A model generated the notes under the pieces. That model saw only the letters and a program-made list of their open reading frames with translations. It had not been told where the DNA came from and did not search any database. Shown in pieces: positions 1 to 11,876 of a stretch of 64,000 bases of DNA. Location: positions 9,362,001-9,426,000 of the forward strand of contig CM075103.1 of the NCBI GenBank assembly GCA_037576195.1. Direction: 5' to 3'. Every line of letters starts with the position of its first letter. Positions within the stretch are counted from its first letter, which is position 1. This DNA comes from Phytoseiulus persimilis (taxonomy: Eukaryota > Arthropoda > Arachnida > Mesostigmata > Phytoseiidae). A program made the position numbers and the translations under genes.

Positions 1-2
1 AC

Positions 3-692
3 TCTGGTCCTGAAATACTTTTCGAGAGATGGTTCTACGTCTCCGACCTTGGAACCCAGCTCCCGCCTATCATCAAAGAGTTCATGGACTCGAAGGAGCG
101 AGCCACCAGAACCCCTGGTCCTGGCTCCAGGCTCTGCGCTGCGTACTTCGACGACGACACTTCCTTCACGTTGGACGAACCGAAAAACCTCATGGAAACT
201 ATCGATGCACGTACTCTCTCTCCAAGATCCGATCGTACCCTCGGCTTCATGGTAAATCCGGATGGAGAACGTGGGCTCAGTGCAGTTGTACGACTCTCCG
301 ATTTTTCCTAGGCCCATCGCGCCGAACTCGAAAGACCGGGCGGAAGTGTCTTCCTGTATCCGAAAACGAAATACAGATTCCACGTCGAAGTTCTCGGTAA
401 CGGCAAACACAATCGTGACATTCCGACGAGCGCAGAAGGTTTCTTCTACCAACTTAAAGGTACGCCATAGCAAACAGATCTCAGAAGGATACGAACACCC
501 TGCTACGGATCGAACTCTCAGGAACGGGATCAATCTTCCCCAGGGAACGGGCTCTGCAAGCACTCAGCAGGAGAACACATGATGACCCAGCAAAGCACCC
601 TACTAGCTCCCGAGGACGCTAGAGTGACCTTGACTAACGAGCCCGACGCCAGAACTCTGTTTCTGGTGGCCGAAACACCATCCGGAGTTTGA
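3..692 (+). CDS. 3' part of an unrecognised gene, cut by the window edge
   Basis: An open frame enters from the left edge (codons in phase with base 3) and runs to a GTAAAT donor after base 251. A TTTTTCCTAG acceptor puts the next exon at 312-459, and the reading phase is kept across this 60-base intron. The second exon reads like a beta-strand-rich domain (FLYPKTKYRFHVEVLG, then a FFYQLK ending). After base 460 the frame is lost. Protein-like segments continue in other frames (TNTLLRIELSGTGSIF, then TLTNEPDARTLFLVAETPSGV) up to a TGA at 690-692, so one or two single-base indels or an unseen small intron must lie between. I do not recognise the family. The frame, the matched splice phase and the protein-like ending are seen; that they form one gene is inference. 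Confidence 0.35.
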
Positions 693-3600
693 AACGTCAT
701 TGATGATTGGCTCCGCTTTCACTCAGCAGGTTTGAAGCCGTCGCGAATCGAGCACTTCGGCCTCGTTGTTGTGATAAAATCAACATGAGCTTCGTCGATG
801 AAGCCGAGAAATTTTCCATTTTCGTACCCAGTCGAGGTCCGGGTCCCGAATCAACGATTTCGTTCAAATCGATGAACGTAGGGAGCAGGGGATTTTTCTC
901 TTCTGACCAGCTGCGAACAAAAAGAGATGGGGCATGCTCTTATCGGAATGGACCAATATTAACGCTAGAAGACACCGATCCAATGACTAGGGTTAACAGC
1001 GGCCTCCTATTCGAAACACCCGAAATGCCGCGATCACCGCGAGAGCTAACAAGCCGCCGATGTCCGCATTCCACACCCAAACCGAAGGGTTGTCATCACT
1101 CTTGAGGCTCGAGCGGTCACTTTCTGCTGAGAGCCAGCCCGATCTTGGATCCGGACTTGAAAGGATCCAGGAAGAGCGGCGTCAGGACGTTCAGTGGTTA
1201 CGTCGTCTCCGAATGATTTTTCCACCCCGCGAGCCGGTCTGGGTGCACCGTACACATCGATTCTGATTGGCATTGTGCTTTTCGAAAGTTGCGATTATCT
1301 GAGAATACTGAAACAATTTACCGTCGTTTTCCAACGCAAAATTTCCCGTCGAACGTCGGTCAAGAACGGCGACGCTTTGTTGTTGGCAAGAGACACAACA
1401 AGCCGGACGGCAAACAATTAGTTTTGACAAACGGTGTTCGGGACTCAATCCGAAATCTACAGCACTCGCAGCAGCGGCGGCAGCAAAGGGATGACAGCCA
1501 TCGGCCTCTCCTCGAAATCTCCTGCTGGACGTTCGTAAAAACGGTCATTCATAAGACGAGAGAACCATTGACATCCAGAACCCTCGCCGCGTCGGAAGAG
1601 AAATAGGTTCGTCGTACGATCGGAGCTGCGGACAACCGAGCGAACCCTTGAACGGAAAGTCAAACGGGAAAAATCGGAGCACCTCCCTCCTCGCTTCCAG
1701 GGCACGTCCGAGGAGGAGAAGAGTTGCTCTACGTGCGAGTCACAGTCAAACGGAACGCAAGCCGGAGCAACGCTCTCCCATTCTTAAATAAGTAATTCAA
1801 TTACGGAAGCCAGGCATGGATCAAACCAATGAAGAAGAGAACAAAATAAGCATCCGTACGTTGCCTCACGCTGGAGATAATTCATCCTTACACAGCAAGG
1901 AGAGCTGCTTCGCCCAGGGCCAAGATATACTGATTGGCAATTTGAAGCGCAAAGAGCTTTTCCACTAAACGACGCCACACGAGTGTCCTTTTGCTTTATT
2001 CCTCTGATTTTTCTCCCGTCCGGCTTGACATCCCGCCAGATAAACGACACTCCAGCCGCCAATGACGCCCAATTAGTATTCAGAGTGAAAATACGTACAC
2101 GACAGAGAGAACCCGTACGATAAAACGCCGCAATTGGTGCCATAATCATGTCAGGAGCGCAACGGTGTGTAGTATCAAGTTATAACATGAAAGATCCGAG
2201 CGAACTCTCGGAGGATCAGCCCTCACAGCGTTGGTCAAGTTGCCAACCCAGGGCAAGATCAGAACAGACCGAACTGAATACGAATCCGTGAGTCAGGGCT
2301 CCCGCCTGATAAGAGCGATCACCTACGATCGGATTCAAACGACGTGCTGAAACTTGGGCTATCAGGCACAACCTCGGCCTGAGATGCTCAGTACACCGCG
2401 GATTCGTGCAGCAGCAATAGCCGCCGCCGCCGCGAACACGAGTTTTAACGAAGAAATGCCTCACTGAGGAAGTGCCTTTTCTCGGGAGCAGATCGTCTCT
2501 TCTTAGCTCTCATTATAATCAGTGAGATTCTTCTCCTGGTCTCTCACACCTCACTTTGACACACATGCACGAAGCTGGGGAATGTTATTTTCACAACTAT
2601 CTTCTAAGGAAGATTTCGTCCTTCTACGAAACTCGGCGCCGGCGTCAAAAGGCCAGACACCGTCAGGTACCCCCGGACGGAACAGCATGCCGCTATTTAT
2701 CAAACTTCTTCTCTCCTCCCGAACTGCTCAGGACTTAACGTCGACGCTTCGAATCCACGTTCGGTTTTGCATAAGTCTCATGGAGTCCGGGGACCCCATG
2801 ATATCGATGTCAACAATACAACAGAGTCCTGCGCAGGCTTGAGTGTTCTCAAGACCTTCGCGGCGCGAGTAGCGGTGACGTCTCTCACAGCAGTCCCGGT
2901 TGCGGGTGGAATTGGCAACTAGTTTGGATCTCCGTACCGACGACACGTGACCCACTGGAAAAGTGTTTCGACAACTTGACAAGCATCCTGAAGATGGATT
3001 GAATGCGTGCGATCGTTCACGGAGCGCCTCGAAGTCCGAATTCCTCATTCCTTGAGTGTCTCTCATTCTTCCCGTCGCACCAGCGATCCATGGGAATCCA
3101 TTCAAAGATTGAAGAGCCTTCGTGGTAATCCATTCAATCGAACCCGTCGCCCGATGCTGAACTAGACGCTCCAGTTGTTGACGATACTGCCGCGCGAACT
3201 TCTGCCTCTGATGATGCTCGCGGTGGCACCGGCATCGATCTCGATCTGGTTGTGGGGTTTATTTATGATACACTCAGAACGACGGGAATGGATTTAACGC
3301 GCTCTGGGAGCCCATTTTCTCACGTGGGCATTTCATCTGAATCAGTAGGTTCTCGCCGGTGGTTGGCTAGTTGGCGAACTGACTGAGTGCTCGAACGGTC
3401 GATTCACGGCCGTTCGATCTGCCTTCATCGCTAGGTCGGCGCTTTTAAAGTAAAGACACATTTCGGCCTCACATCCTTGCCCACCCGACGGTGATCCGGC
3501 GTTCCAAGACACCCTGGCGCCACCAACTGTGCTACGAGGGCGGGATCGAAGCGGATTCGCCCTGGCTAGCACCTAAACACCACGCTTCAAGCTCTCAGCT

Positions 3601-4709
3601 GTCATTGTTATGGAGCTAGGCCGAAAGTCTGGGCTCAAATTACTCAGCTCTTTTGGGCGACGAAAGCGTGCAGACGGCTCCCGACGGGGACTCATTGTTT
3701 CGCACTGCATATTTGTTGTAGAGCTTATGGGGTTGTACTATTTCTCGGGCGATCAGTTGGAATAAGATGGGCTCGTACGCTCAGCTGAGGAAGTTTCGGG
3801 CAGAGAGTCGATTCCTTCTGGGGAGTTTTGCGATCAAGAAGATATTTTGTTGTAGCCGGGGAGCGCGGATTGGAAAGCTCTCGATACTGCTCTGGTTTTG
3901 ATGGCGCTGTTGATCAGTTTCAAGCACTTTTTCCAATCCTTCATGGCGTTCTCTTTCCTTTTTCCCATCATTAAACTCTCTCCATTCCCATGAATTTCGT
4001 TCTTCCGAAGTGCCCCATGGCCACTTATCACGAATCAGAGCTTGCCGTGATTTGTCCTCGCCTTTCGACCAGTGGTTCCGCAGCCGACGGAATTCGAACA
4101 GGTCACAGGCCAGGACCGGAGCTGACAGGAATTCTGTCCTCGCAACAACATCCTTTTAGAGTTTCTGAGTTTATTTATTGCTCCATTTCAAGCCTCTCTA
4201 CTCACCTTAGAGTTCTCCCGGTGACAGCGCTTTCTTCAGCGAGAATCAACCACAAATAATTTTCTTTGCTTTCAACGTGCGCGCACCAGCTGATGGAGCA
4301 GCTCGGTTGAGAATCAAAACAAGCATGCGTTCATCCTGAGATGGCTGCCGTCGTCCAACTTTTCGAACACAGACCTAGCGGGTTGACGTAACGGGAAATC
4401 GGGTGTTTATTAGTTCGTATCCCCAAGGAGGAACTTCGCCGCAGGCCTGATCTTCCGTTGGCGCACGGGAGCAGCGAATAGACTGCGATAAAATGAGGGT
4501 CGGACCTAGACTTGCTGCTGTTGAGCATTTTTCCCTGTCACACAGGCAAGTTTCGATGGAGGGAACCACGGAATGAAAGATTAGTAGGTGAACTCCAGAA
4601 TGCGTGGTCGTTCCGCCACGTCGTGAAAATACCATGTGAAAGCATATTGGATGCGCCGCCACTCTAGTCGTGGTATGAGTGAGGGAAGGCCTCCAACTTG
4701 GACAGCGGG
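693..4709. other. Unassigned stretch before B4GALT7
   Basis: About 4 kb with many overlapping short frames on both strands but no segment that resembles a known family and no pair of splice sites that joins frames convincingly. Promoter and 5' leader of B4GALT7 should lie in its right-hand end, but I see no clear TATA box there. Confidence 0.5.
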
Positions 4710-5956
4710 ATGAAGGGTCATGTGAATGTGTATGTTTTGAAACGGATCAGAAAAGCCATTAGAGACCTGAAGATGGGTTTCGCTCCGCGTAAAGTTCGCC
4801 AGTTGTTCCTTGCCGGAATCTTCTTGTGTGTGGTGTGTACTCTGTTCCTCGTGTGCTTCTTGAACTTCGGGATACTCGAGCACCCCTATACACACCGGCT
4901 TGCTGTGATTGTACCCTTCCGAGATCGTTTCGAAGAGCTTCTAGAGTTTGTGCCGCATATAGGGAAGTTCCTGAGAGCTCAGGGCGTCGCATATAGGATA
5001 ATCGTAGTCAACCAGGGAGACAGTTACCGTTTCAATCGGGGTGCTCTGATAAACATAGGGTACCATATCAGTAAAGCACAGTGTGATTATCTCGTGATGC
5101 ACGATGTCGATCTTCTACCAATGAACAGCAGACTCAGCTACAAATATCCTGAGCGAGGTGAGCCCCCCTGACTCCGTCTATTGTGATACGTTGGACACAT
5201 TCGAGGCGGTTCGGTCTCAAAGAACAAATCATTTCAAACTTGTATTAGTCTGACTTCCACTCCTTCGAATTTTCGCAATATCTCAGTTCTGACGGTTGTC
5301 TCATCCATGTGCAGAGGACGTCATCCACCACCTGGCCGCGCCTCATCTCCATCCTAAATACCACTACGCCACTTTCGTCGGAGGCATCCTGCTTATGCGT
5401 CATGAGACTTTCGCACGATTGGACGGACTTTCGAACAAATACTTCGGCTGGGGACTTGAAGACGATGAGTTTTATGTTCGCATCAAAGAGGCCGAGTTCA
5501 TCCTGGAGCGACCGCCTACCGACATCGGCACTGGGATCAACAACACTTTCAAGTGAGGAGATCCGATTCTATTCTCTCGGATTTCTTCTAGATTCAACTC
5601 GCGCAGTCTCCGATTCGGAGCGGGCGGAGTTCATTTTGAATTGTTCTCCAGAGAATGTACATCTTAGCATCATGTTCGGGAACTAACTGCCGGTTTCCCT
5701 TCATTTCCCTTCAAGGCACATGCATGATGCGCGACGACGTCCTCGGGACATGGTGCGACTGGGGAATCAACGGGAGGAGTCCAGGAAGCGGGACCGTATC
5801 ACCGGTCTACACAACGTAGTCTACAAACTGCATTCGCACCATAGGATGCAGGTCAATGGAATCTCAGTGGACGTTTATAATGTCTTCCTTCACTGTGATG
5901 TCGCCAGAACACCATGGTGCGAGAAGCCCAAGGCCAAAAAAAATCCAATAGGGTGA
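4710..5956 (+). CDS. B4GALT7: Beta-1,4-galactosyltransferase 7 (proteoglycan linker galactosyltransferase I)
   Basis: Exons are 4710-5157, 5315-5552 and 5716-5956, with GT/AG introns of 157 and 163 bases, giving 308 residues in one continuous frame. The protein is a type II Golgi enzyme: a short basic cytoplasmic N-terminus, a membrane anchor at about residues 32-54, then the glycosyltransferase family 7 domain. It starts at the AVIVPFRDR segment, carries the metal-binding DVD at 132-134 within HDVDLLP, and has YVGG-like (FVGGILLM) and WGWGLEDDEFY segments. The family transfers galactose from UDP-galactose to xylose in the tetrasaccharide linker of heparan and chondroitin sulfate. The ATG at 4710 is chosen because it opens the basic leader before the anchor and an in-frame stop lies just upstream at 4680. 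The C-terminus (ARTPWCE) matches the family. WGWG is followed by Leu where many relatives have Arg. Confidence 0.93.
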
Positions 5957-6484
5957 ACTCGAAGTAAGGAAACTACAAGTCATCGAAAGTTGAATTTTGA
6001 AAAGCACCATAGAGTTCGGATTGTCTTCCATTTCGAAATTTCTCTCCACCGCGCTGACTGACCTCCCAAGGGGACCGCAGCACAAACGACAGTGTGGAAA
6101 TAGTTTCAAGTACATTCACGCCAGTCGCCGTGTGGAACAGCTGTCGCTGCTGAGAGTCATTTCCCGCAACGCTGGATGTGAGGCGAGATTATCGTTCGTG
6201 TTCACCTCTGACTTCCTGCTCCCAGCTGTTTCAAAGTACATTTCGTGTTGTATTCTTGATGTACCCGTCGCAACACCCTACTGCAACTCGATTCCCGAGG
6301 TGATTGCTCTGTAAACGGAACGGCTGTCTCTGCCTGAATGCAAGTAAAGTCCTGAGACTAGATCTAGGCTTGGTCCCGAGCGCACGCATTGTATATTGTG
6401 TTGATGGAGTTCCAATTTTCCGAACATGAACCAGGAGATTGTGCTCCTGCCCCAATGTATGTATCTCGTTTAAAGAGGATGAAT

Positions 6485-6490
6485 ATTAAA
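6485..6490 (+). promoter_or_regulatory. Possible poly(A) signal (ATTAAA) for B4GALT7
   Basis: The first ATTAAA found downstream of the B4GALT7 stop, giving a 3' UTR of about 0.5 kb. Position only; cleavage site not visible. Confidence 0.3.
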
Positions 6491-8545
6491 CAAATTTTCT
6501 CAAAATGATGTCGATATTTGTTCCTTCTGCCTCCAAATACTCAGCCAACCTCTGTGATTCATGATAGAGTGGGCTTATTTCGTCGAAACATCCGAACTCT
6601 GCCTTCTTTAATTTTATTGTCAACATTAACAGAGTTTGTTCTGCTCGCGTTCGCTTCTCTTATCTCCGCGGCTCAAGCACCGGTATCCAAGTTTTCTTCG
6701 GAGCTCGTCGGGGAACACCTTGTCCCAGGGTGTGTTTTTTGTTATCTATCTGTTGTATTTCATGATGTGGTACTCGTTCCTGTCTCCACTTCTCTCTCGT
6801 ATCTCGTATCTCTCTTTGCTTTTCAAAATGGCAGATATCATGTATGCAACTGCTTTCCAATTCTGAGTGGTTGGGAGCATGATGTCGACTATGTTTTCAG
6901 GTGTGGATTTACACTGTTCGGTACTTTCTAATCTTCTTTGGTGCTCTGAGAACTTTGTGCCTCGGCGGATAGTGTGTTTCGGCATGTCGTCTCTCCCATC
7001 TATACTACGAACGCATATAGGGCTGAGTTCGATGTGTGAACTCCGCGTGCAGCACACCTATTCTTAGATCAGTCATACGCTATGAATGTATGGAATGAAT
7101 GTTTCAAGATATATGAGGCGAAATTATCCCGAGCCAACGCGCCAATTTTAATTTGTACCTGCTGCCCTCCCGCGAGCAGTCCTCGGGAAAAATTGTTGAA
7201 GATTCCATCGTCCGAATTCATCGAAAAGCTCGGAACTGGGCGTTCCACAAAACGGTAGATATGGGAGAAGCTTCGGGAGGCGTGCGGTCACGGGAAACGG
7301 ATGCCAGGAGTGATTGGGGCTACGCAAGATCAGTCCCACCAGAAGGAACGGAGGAACCGTGGCCAAGCAGTGGTCGAAGGAAGTCGGAAGAGAAGGGCTA
7401 CATAGTGAAGCGTGAACAAAGTCATTGGAGTTTTCATCGAAAGAATGGGAGATGTATGGAACCCGGGAGCCGGATAAGGGTCGCTCTTCGAAGTGTCACA
7501 ACAACTGCAATCTTAGTATGGCACGTAGGAGGTTATGGAGAACTCGAGGCAACATCTTGATGGGCGACTCAAGAGAGTTCGAGGACGGAACTAGTGCCTT
7601 GGAAGTCTCTTTGATGAGTTGCAGATTTGGGAGACTCCATATGAGCGTTGTTCGACGTCTGACCAAGAGCTCGGGCAGTGAGTTGAAACTTAAAATCAGG
7701 AACGGGTCAGTTCTGAGAGATCTCGAATACCACTCACGAGTGAACATTCATTCTCGAGTGTATAGAGATGCCGCTTCGCATCACTTATTTCGGTTCAGTA
7801 CACTCTCACATGCTCGCGCCGGTTGGGTAACGAACGGAGAAAACTTTTCCTTCCTATGCGAACGCGTGTCTTGCCTCCAATCTCGCCGACCCGTTGATCA
7901 CCAGATTCTTCCATGGCTGATCAGCGAATACGAATGAGGATGATGTGCGACGAATCTTCACTCGACTCCGATCGTTGAATCCGAATTCAGATCCGTGTCG
8001 GACTCGAATTCGAACCCAATACCTTCGGGAGAGTTCCGACCACCTGCTGTGATCCAGGAGAGCGATCTCAAGTGTCGCATTCGAGTTTCACGACGACTTC
8101 CGCGCGCCGTATTCTCAGACTCAACAGCGTCAGTCGAAACCGTCGTACTCTTTGTCCATCACAATATTCCTCAGCCTCGTTGAGGTTTCACCAGAGAACG
8201 CCGCTATCGCACATAAATTTTGACAGGGTAGACCAATTTAACAGTCCTGACCACCGATTCCGGATCTAGATGTCTGTGCCGATTCGAATCCGGATCTTGA
8301 TGGGATTTGGATTTCGATTCGAGACTGGATCCGAATACGGATTTGAAAGCAGATGTGAGCAGGAGTTAGATACAGTAGAGACGGAAGGTCCGAAGGGTAG
8401 GGCGTCGTTTGTGAGTATGACGAAAGAAGCGCGATGCCTTCTCGCGCTGGCCGGGGTTAGTGAAACTCTGGACTGGGGACCTCTAACGACATCAAACTCG
8501 ATAGAAGTTTCCCTCCGGTCGGGGGATAATGCGCCGAATACTCAC

Positions 8546-8985
8546 TCGATAAAGGTATCGTAAATTTATATGGAGTGTGAATGGTATTGCATTGAAATCG
8601 CCCTCGTGTAGGGCCACGAGTTTCGCTCAGAGCAACTGTCGCCTGATCCTCCTTTAAACCTCGGAGCCGTTTCGCAGTCATTGTGGTGTTCTCGAGCAAG
8701 ATTGGACGGGTTGGCACCCCCGGTCCGGAATCCTCCAGAATTGCGGAAGCATTCGTGACGCTCATGATGCGACTCGAACGTTCATCGGGTCGGATAATGC
8801 CGATGACGGCAGCGTGAGTTTCTATTCCAAGTTTGAGCGGCGGAAGGGAAGCGGGAACATTTGCCACTAAGGTTACCAAGCTGGGCTCCAGCTCGATTCT
8901 CCGCGTTGGATCATACCGGTACGAACTCGATCGGTTGAGTGAGACGTCCGAGGGAGAGAACGTTTCGGAGTTGTCCCAGGAAACT
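8546..8985 (-). CDS. Possible internal exon of an unrecognised minus-strand gene
   Basis: A 440-base open segment is bounded on the minus strand by a GATTCAG acceptor (exon starts at 8985) and a strong GTGAGT donor (exon ends at 8546). It reads as plausible protein (VSWDNSETFSPSDVSL, later LEPSLVTLVANVPASLPPLK), with few low-complexity stretches and only one cysteine. I do not recognise the domain, and I could not find partner exons on either side in a matching phase, so it may be a chance frame. Confidence 0.22.
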
Positions 8986-10721
8986 CTGAATCCCACCGTT
9001 CCGCGCGGGGAAATAGATCAAAGTGATAAGCGAGATAAAAATTTCCGACCTAACTCGATAGCAGTACACCATGTACTCTAGAGCGAATCATTGCAATGTT
9101 TGGTGGTGAGGTTGTGTAAAATTATTAAGAACAATTTCGTACGACGATCGACCAGCAAGAGTTTGATACTGTGCGCGTGATTTTCCACGGAACATGCACT
9201 CTTCACAAATATTGTGATGAAACCTACGTGCGCTGAAACACGCGGAATGAGTTCTCGGTATTCCCGAGTCAGGGAACAAGCACCCTCTCACTATGACCTC
9301 ATACTGGGGGAATGCTTCGCATTATTTCTCCCAGGAGGCGTGAATTTCTGATGGCGAGATAGTTGGACTTTCGAAATGAGTAACAAGTAACGATAACATT
9401 CAGACGGACGTGGATCGACGGCCCGCAACCCTGATTGAAATACGCCTTGCACATAGGAGGCACGCCATGAATGAGGTGATGCGCCGCCTGCTGCGCAGAC
9501 CATAGAGGTTTCGAGGGCATCCGGTGCCAGGTGAGATGGGGATTCAGTTTCTCAGGAGTTCACCACGCCTCCCCGTCTGACCTGTCTCCGACTCTTGATC
9601 GCTTTTGGGGGTCCAGAGGTTGCTGCGGACGTTCCCCAAGCACCGAAGAAGAAGCTGGACTCAGCCTTTGGCTCCCTCATTCAGTGCCGTCTGGAAAAGT
9701 CCAGACCGGCCACTACCTGAGCAAGGTCGTGGCCAGGGTGGGGCTGACAAGGTCGGTAAGCGGTGCTGAACCGTAGTCTGAATCCGTGCTCTCTATACTG
9801 AACATACTGGCGGCTTGTTCTCGCTGTTCAGGGGAGCAGGGCGCGTGAATATAGCTCGCAATAACAGATCCTCCAAAACATTCTTTCAACTTCGGAGTAT
9901 CCTCCGGGACTGTAAAAAAAATTATCTCCGGAGAGTCGGCGAAAAACTCCCGATTTCTGCAAATTATTTCGCAGAGACATTAAAAATGATCATTGCACAT
10001 TTGAACACAAAAGAAAACTGTTCTATCATATCTTTCTATGCGAAGCGGAGCAAGTGCATCAGAGCGACCAAAATCCTTACAACCGATTCAGGTCCCATTC
10101 TTATTGATATTCGACACTTTTAGCACAGGGAGCGTTACACTGCGACACGCTACAGGGGATTTTTTAATTTTTTTCGATCCATTTTATCTTCATGGGAGGA
10201 AATTTTTCAGAGCTCTGCTGGCGACCTTCCGACCGGATCGAACGATCGTTTTAGCTCCCACTGCGAACTCGAAATCCCAAACACGAGACAATCGCAGAGC
10301 CCTTCCGAAATTCCGACGCCGTTCATCGACTTCGGACTGCCAGGAATGGCAACTCTGTAGAACATTACACCAGGTCGATTCTGCAACCGAAAGTTTGAAC
10401 TTTCTAGTTTTCGTTGGTTGCCCTGATCACCCAGCTCTGTCTGCTCTTTCATCGAACGCTCTGATTAAACACCCCGTCTTTTGACCTTTGTGCAAGGTCA
10501 CTCGTTCCACAGATAAGATCTGATGTCGGGGAACACGCGGCTGCAGCAGTTATGAACGCCGAGCAGAACCGCATTCACATCATGAGCTGTTCAAAATCGC
10601 GTTATTCTAGACGGGGGACGTTTGATTCGGATCGCCATAATATTGAGCGGGCCACTTCGTTGGTCATTTGACAGGGAAGTAAATATTGAGTGAACAGTGC
10701 CGAATTACTCAGACCGCGTGT

Positions 10722-10978
10722 TCAAAAAAGACAAGGACGCGAGAAATAGGTTCTGCTCCACCGGTTTGAGAAAAGCTTGCTGAAGTATCTGATTTTTCTG
10801 CGAACGAGAGGATCGCGTGCCGCCTCGTCCAAACCCGGAGGCGTAGTGGGTACTTGCAGATCACGCCACTTGAGCGATTCGTGAAGTTTTTCTGATGATT
10901 CCATCTCCTCCTGATGCTGTATGAGCCATTGCGATTTGTACTCCGTTCGCAATGTAGGATCGAAGTCTCGAAATCAAC
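10722..10978 (-). CDS. Possible exon or small ORF, unrecognised
   Basis: A minus-strand frame just downstream of the cuticle gene's poly(A) signal reads as a charged, helical-looking peptide (DFDPTLRTEYKSQWLIQHQ, then KLHESLKWRDLQVPTTPPG). The amino-acid mix looks like real cytoskeletal or ciliary protein, but no ATG opens it and no partner exon was found. It could equally be a chance frame. Confidence 0.2.
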
Positions 10979-11023
10979 GAAGACGCGTCATCTTTACAAG
11001 GGGGGATGTTTTCTTCATTGTTT

Positions 11024-11029
11024 TTTATT
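11024..11029 (-). promoter_or_regulatory. Poly(A) signal AATAAA of the cuticle-like gene
   Basis: AATAAA on the minus strand, about 155 bases after the TAA stop of the cuticle-like gene, in an A/T-rich setting. The position fits a short 3' UTR. Confidence 0.6.
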
Positions 11030-11182
11030 TACACACGAAAGTATACACATGGCTTTGGGCTGTTATTCTTTTCTAGAGCTTCGTTACGGTGTAGACTATC
11101 GCATCGTCTGGTGATTGACAGATGGTGATTCGAGGCAGAATCGTCCGCACCGAGAGCAGCTTTTCTTTGTGAGTTATCGGAG

Positions 11183-11815
11183 TTACCATCCGTGGTGTCC
11201 GTGGTGCTCCTTGACGTAGACGGGCTCGGGGACGATGACGGGCTTCTTGACGATGATCTGCTTGTAGACAGGGACCTTGACGGGCACCTCAACGGGCTGG
11301 GGGACGTGGATCACCTTGTGGACGGGGTAGGGGACGTACTTGGGTACCTTGACGGGAATGGCGACGGGTTTGTGGACTGGGACGGGAACGTGCTTGTAGA
11401 CTGGGTAGGGGGCGTCCTTGTAGATGGGAACTGGGACGGGAACAGGGATCGTCTTGTGGACGGGGTAGGGCTTGTGGACGGGGTAGGGCTTGGGGACGTG
11501 CACGATCTGTGGGATTCTCTTCACCACGGGAACCTTCACCGGAACCGGGTAGGGTTTGGGAACGTGCACGGTGTGAGGCACGGGAATGATCTTGTGGACT
11601 GGGTAGGGCTTGGGCACAGGGACCGGGTAGGGCTGGGGCACAGCCTTAGTGATGATCTTGGTGATATCCTTGATATAACCGTGCTCGTGGCCGCCGTATC
11701 CTCCGTGACCGCCGTATCCTCCGTGACCGCCGTATCCTCCGAGGTCTCCATAGCCGCCCAAATCTCCGGCGTTAACAGCCACTAGGCAGCTGGCCACAAT
11801 CACGAATCCACGCAT
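11183..11815 (-). CDS. Secreted cuticle-like structural protein, Gly/His-rich then Pro-Tyr-Pro-Val repeats
   Basis: A single uninterrupted 210-residue frame. Residues 1 to about 16 (MRGFVIVASCLVAVNA) are a clear signal peptide. Next come a GGYG/GGHG block and then a long basic, valine- and proline-rich region built from variations of VPKPYPV, KPYPVHK and VPVKVP, ending in HHGHHGW. This composition is typical of arthropod cuticle and other extracellular matrix proteins (Vajk-like and related valine/tyrosine/lysine-rich proteins); assignment to one named family is inference. The ATG at 11815 is chosen over the longer upstream frame because it starts the signal peptide and lies about 56 bases after a TATA box. 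The repeats explain the equally long antisense frame over the same bases, which is a shadow. Expression in epidermis during cuticle deposition is expected from the family. Confidence 0.85.
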   Translation of the reverse strand: MRGFVIVASCLVAVNAGDLGGYGDLGGYGGHGGYGGHGGYGGHEHGYIKDITKIITKAVPQPYPVPVPKPYPVHKIIPVPHTVHVPKPYPVPVKVPVVKRIPQIVHVPKPYPVHKPYPVHKTIPVPVPVPIYKDAPYPVYKHVPVPVHKPVAIPVKVPKYVPYPVHKVIHVPQPVEVPVKVPVYKQIIVKKPVIVPEPVYVKEHHGHHGW

Positions 11816-11870
11816 GTTGTTCACTGTTGCAGTCGACGTTGTTTGATGCCCACCCCTGGACCCCAAGCAA

Positions 11871-11876
11871 TTTATA
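11871..11876 (-). promoter_or_regulatory. TATA box of the cuticle-like gene
   Basis: TATAAA on the minus strand about 56 bases upstream of the ATG at 11815. This leaves room for a start site about 30 bases downstream and a 5' leader of roughly 25-30 bases. TATA-driven promoters are usual for strongly and stage-specifically expressed cuticle genes. Confidence 0.6.

Larger units (their letters stand above)
5957..11023. other. B4GALT7 3' UTR followed by an unassigned stretch
   Basis: The first 0.5 kb is probably 3' UTR. Around 6.5-6.9 kb the sequence is T-rich with hydrophobic frames in two phases that do not match anything I know. Beyond that there are long frames with no recognisable domain; the two best exon-like segments (8546-8985 and 10722-10978, both minus) are listed separately with low confidence. 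Confidence 0.45.

Noticed and set aside
6518-6931. Hydrophobic plus-strand frames as a membrane protein gene
   Set aside because: Two overlapping phases are equally hydrophobic because the stretch is T-rich; no family match, start or splice support; more likely 3' UTR or intergenic.
7960-8350. Clusters of GATTCGGATTC-like words as a tandem repeat
   Set aside because: Too degenerate and irregular in spacing to define a unit; may reflect the TCGA-rich background.
11192-11785. 197-codon plus-strand frame rich in Gly, Asp and Val
   Set aside because: It is the antisense shadow of the cuticle-like gene, created by its repeats; the minus strand has signal peptide, TATA box and poly(A) signal.
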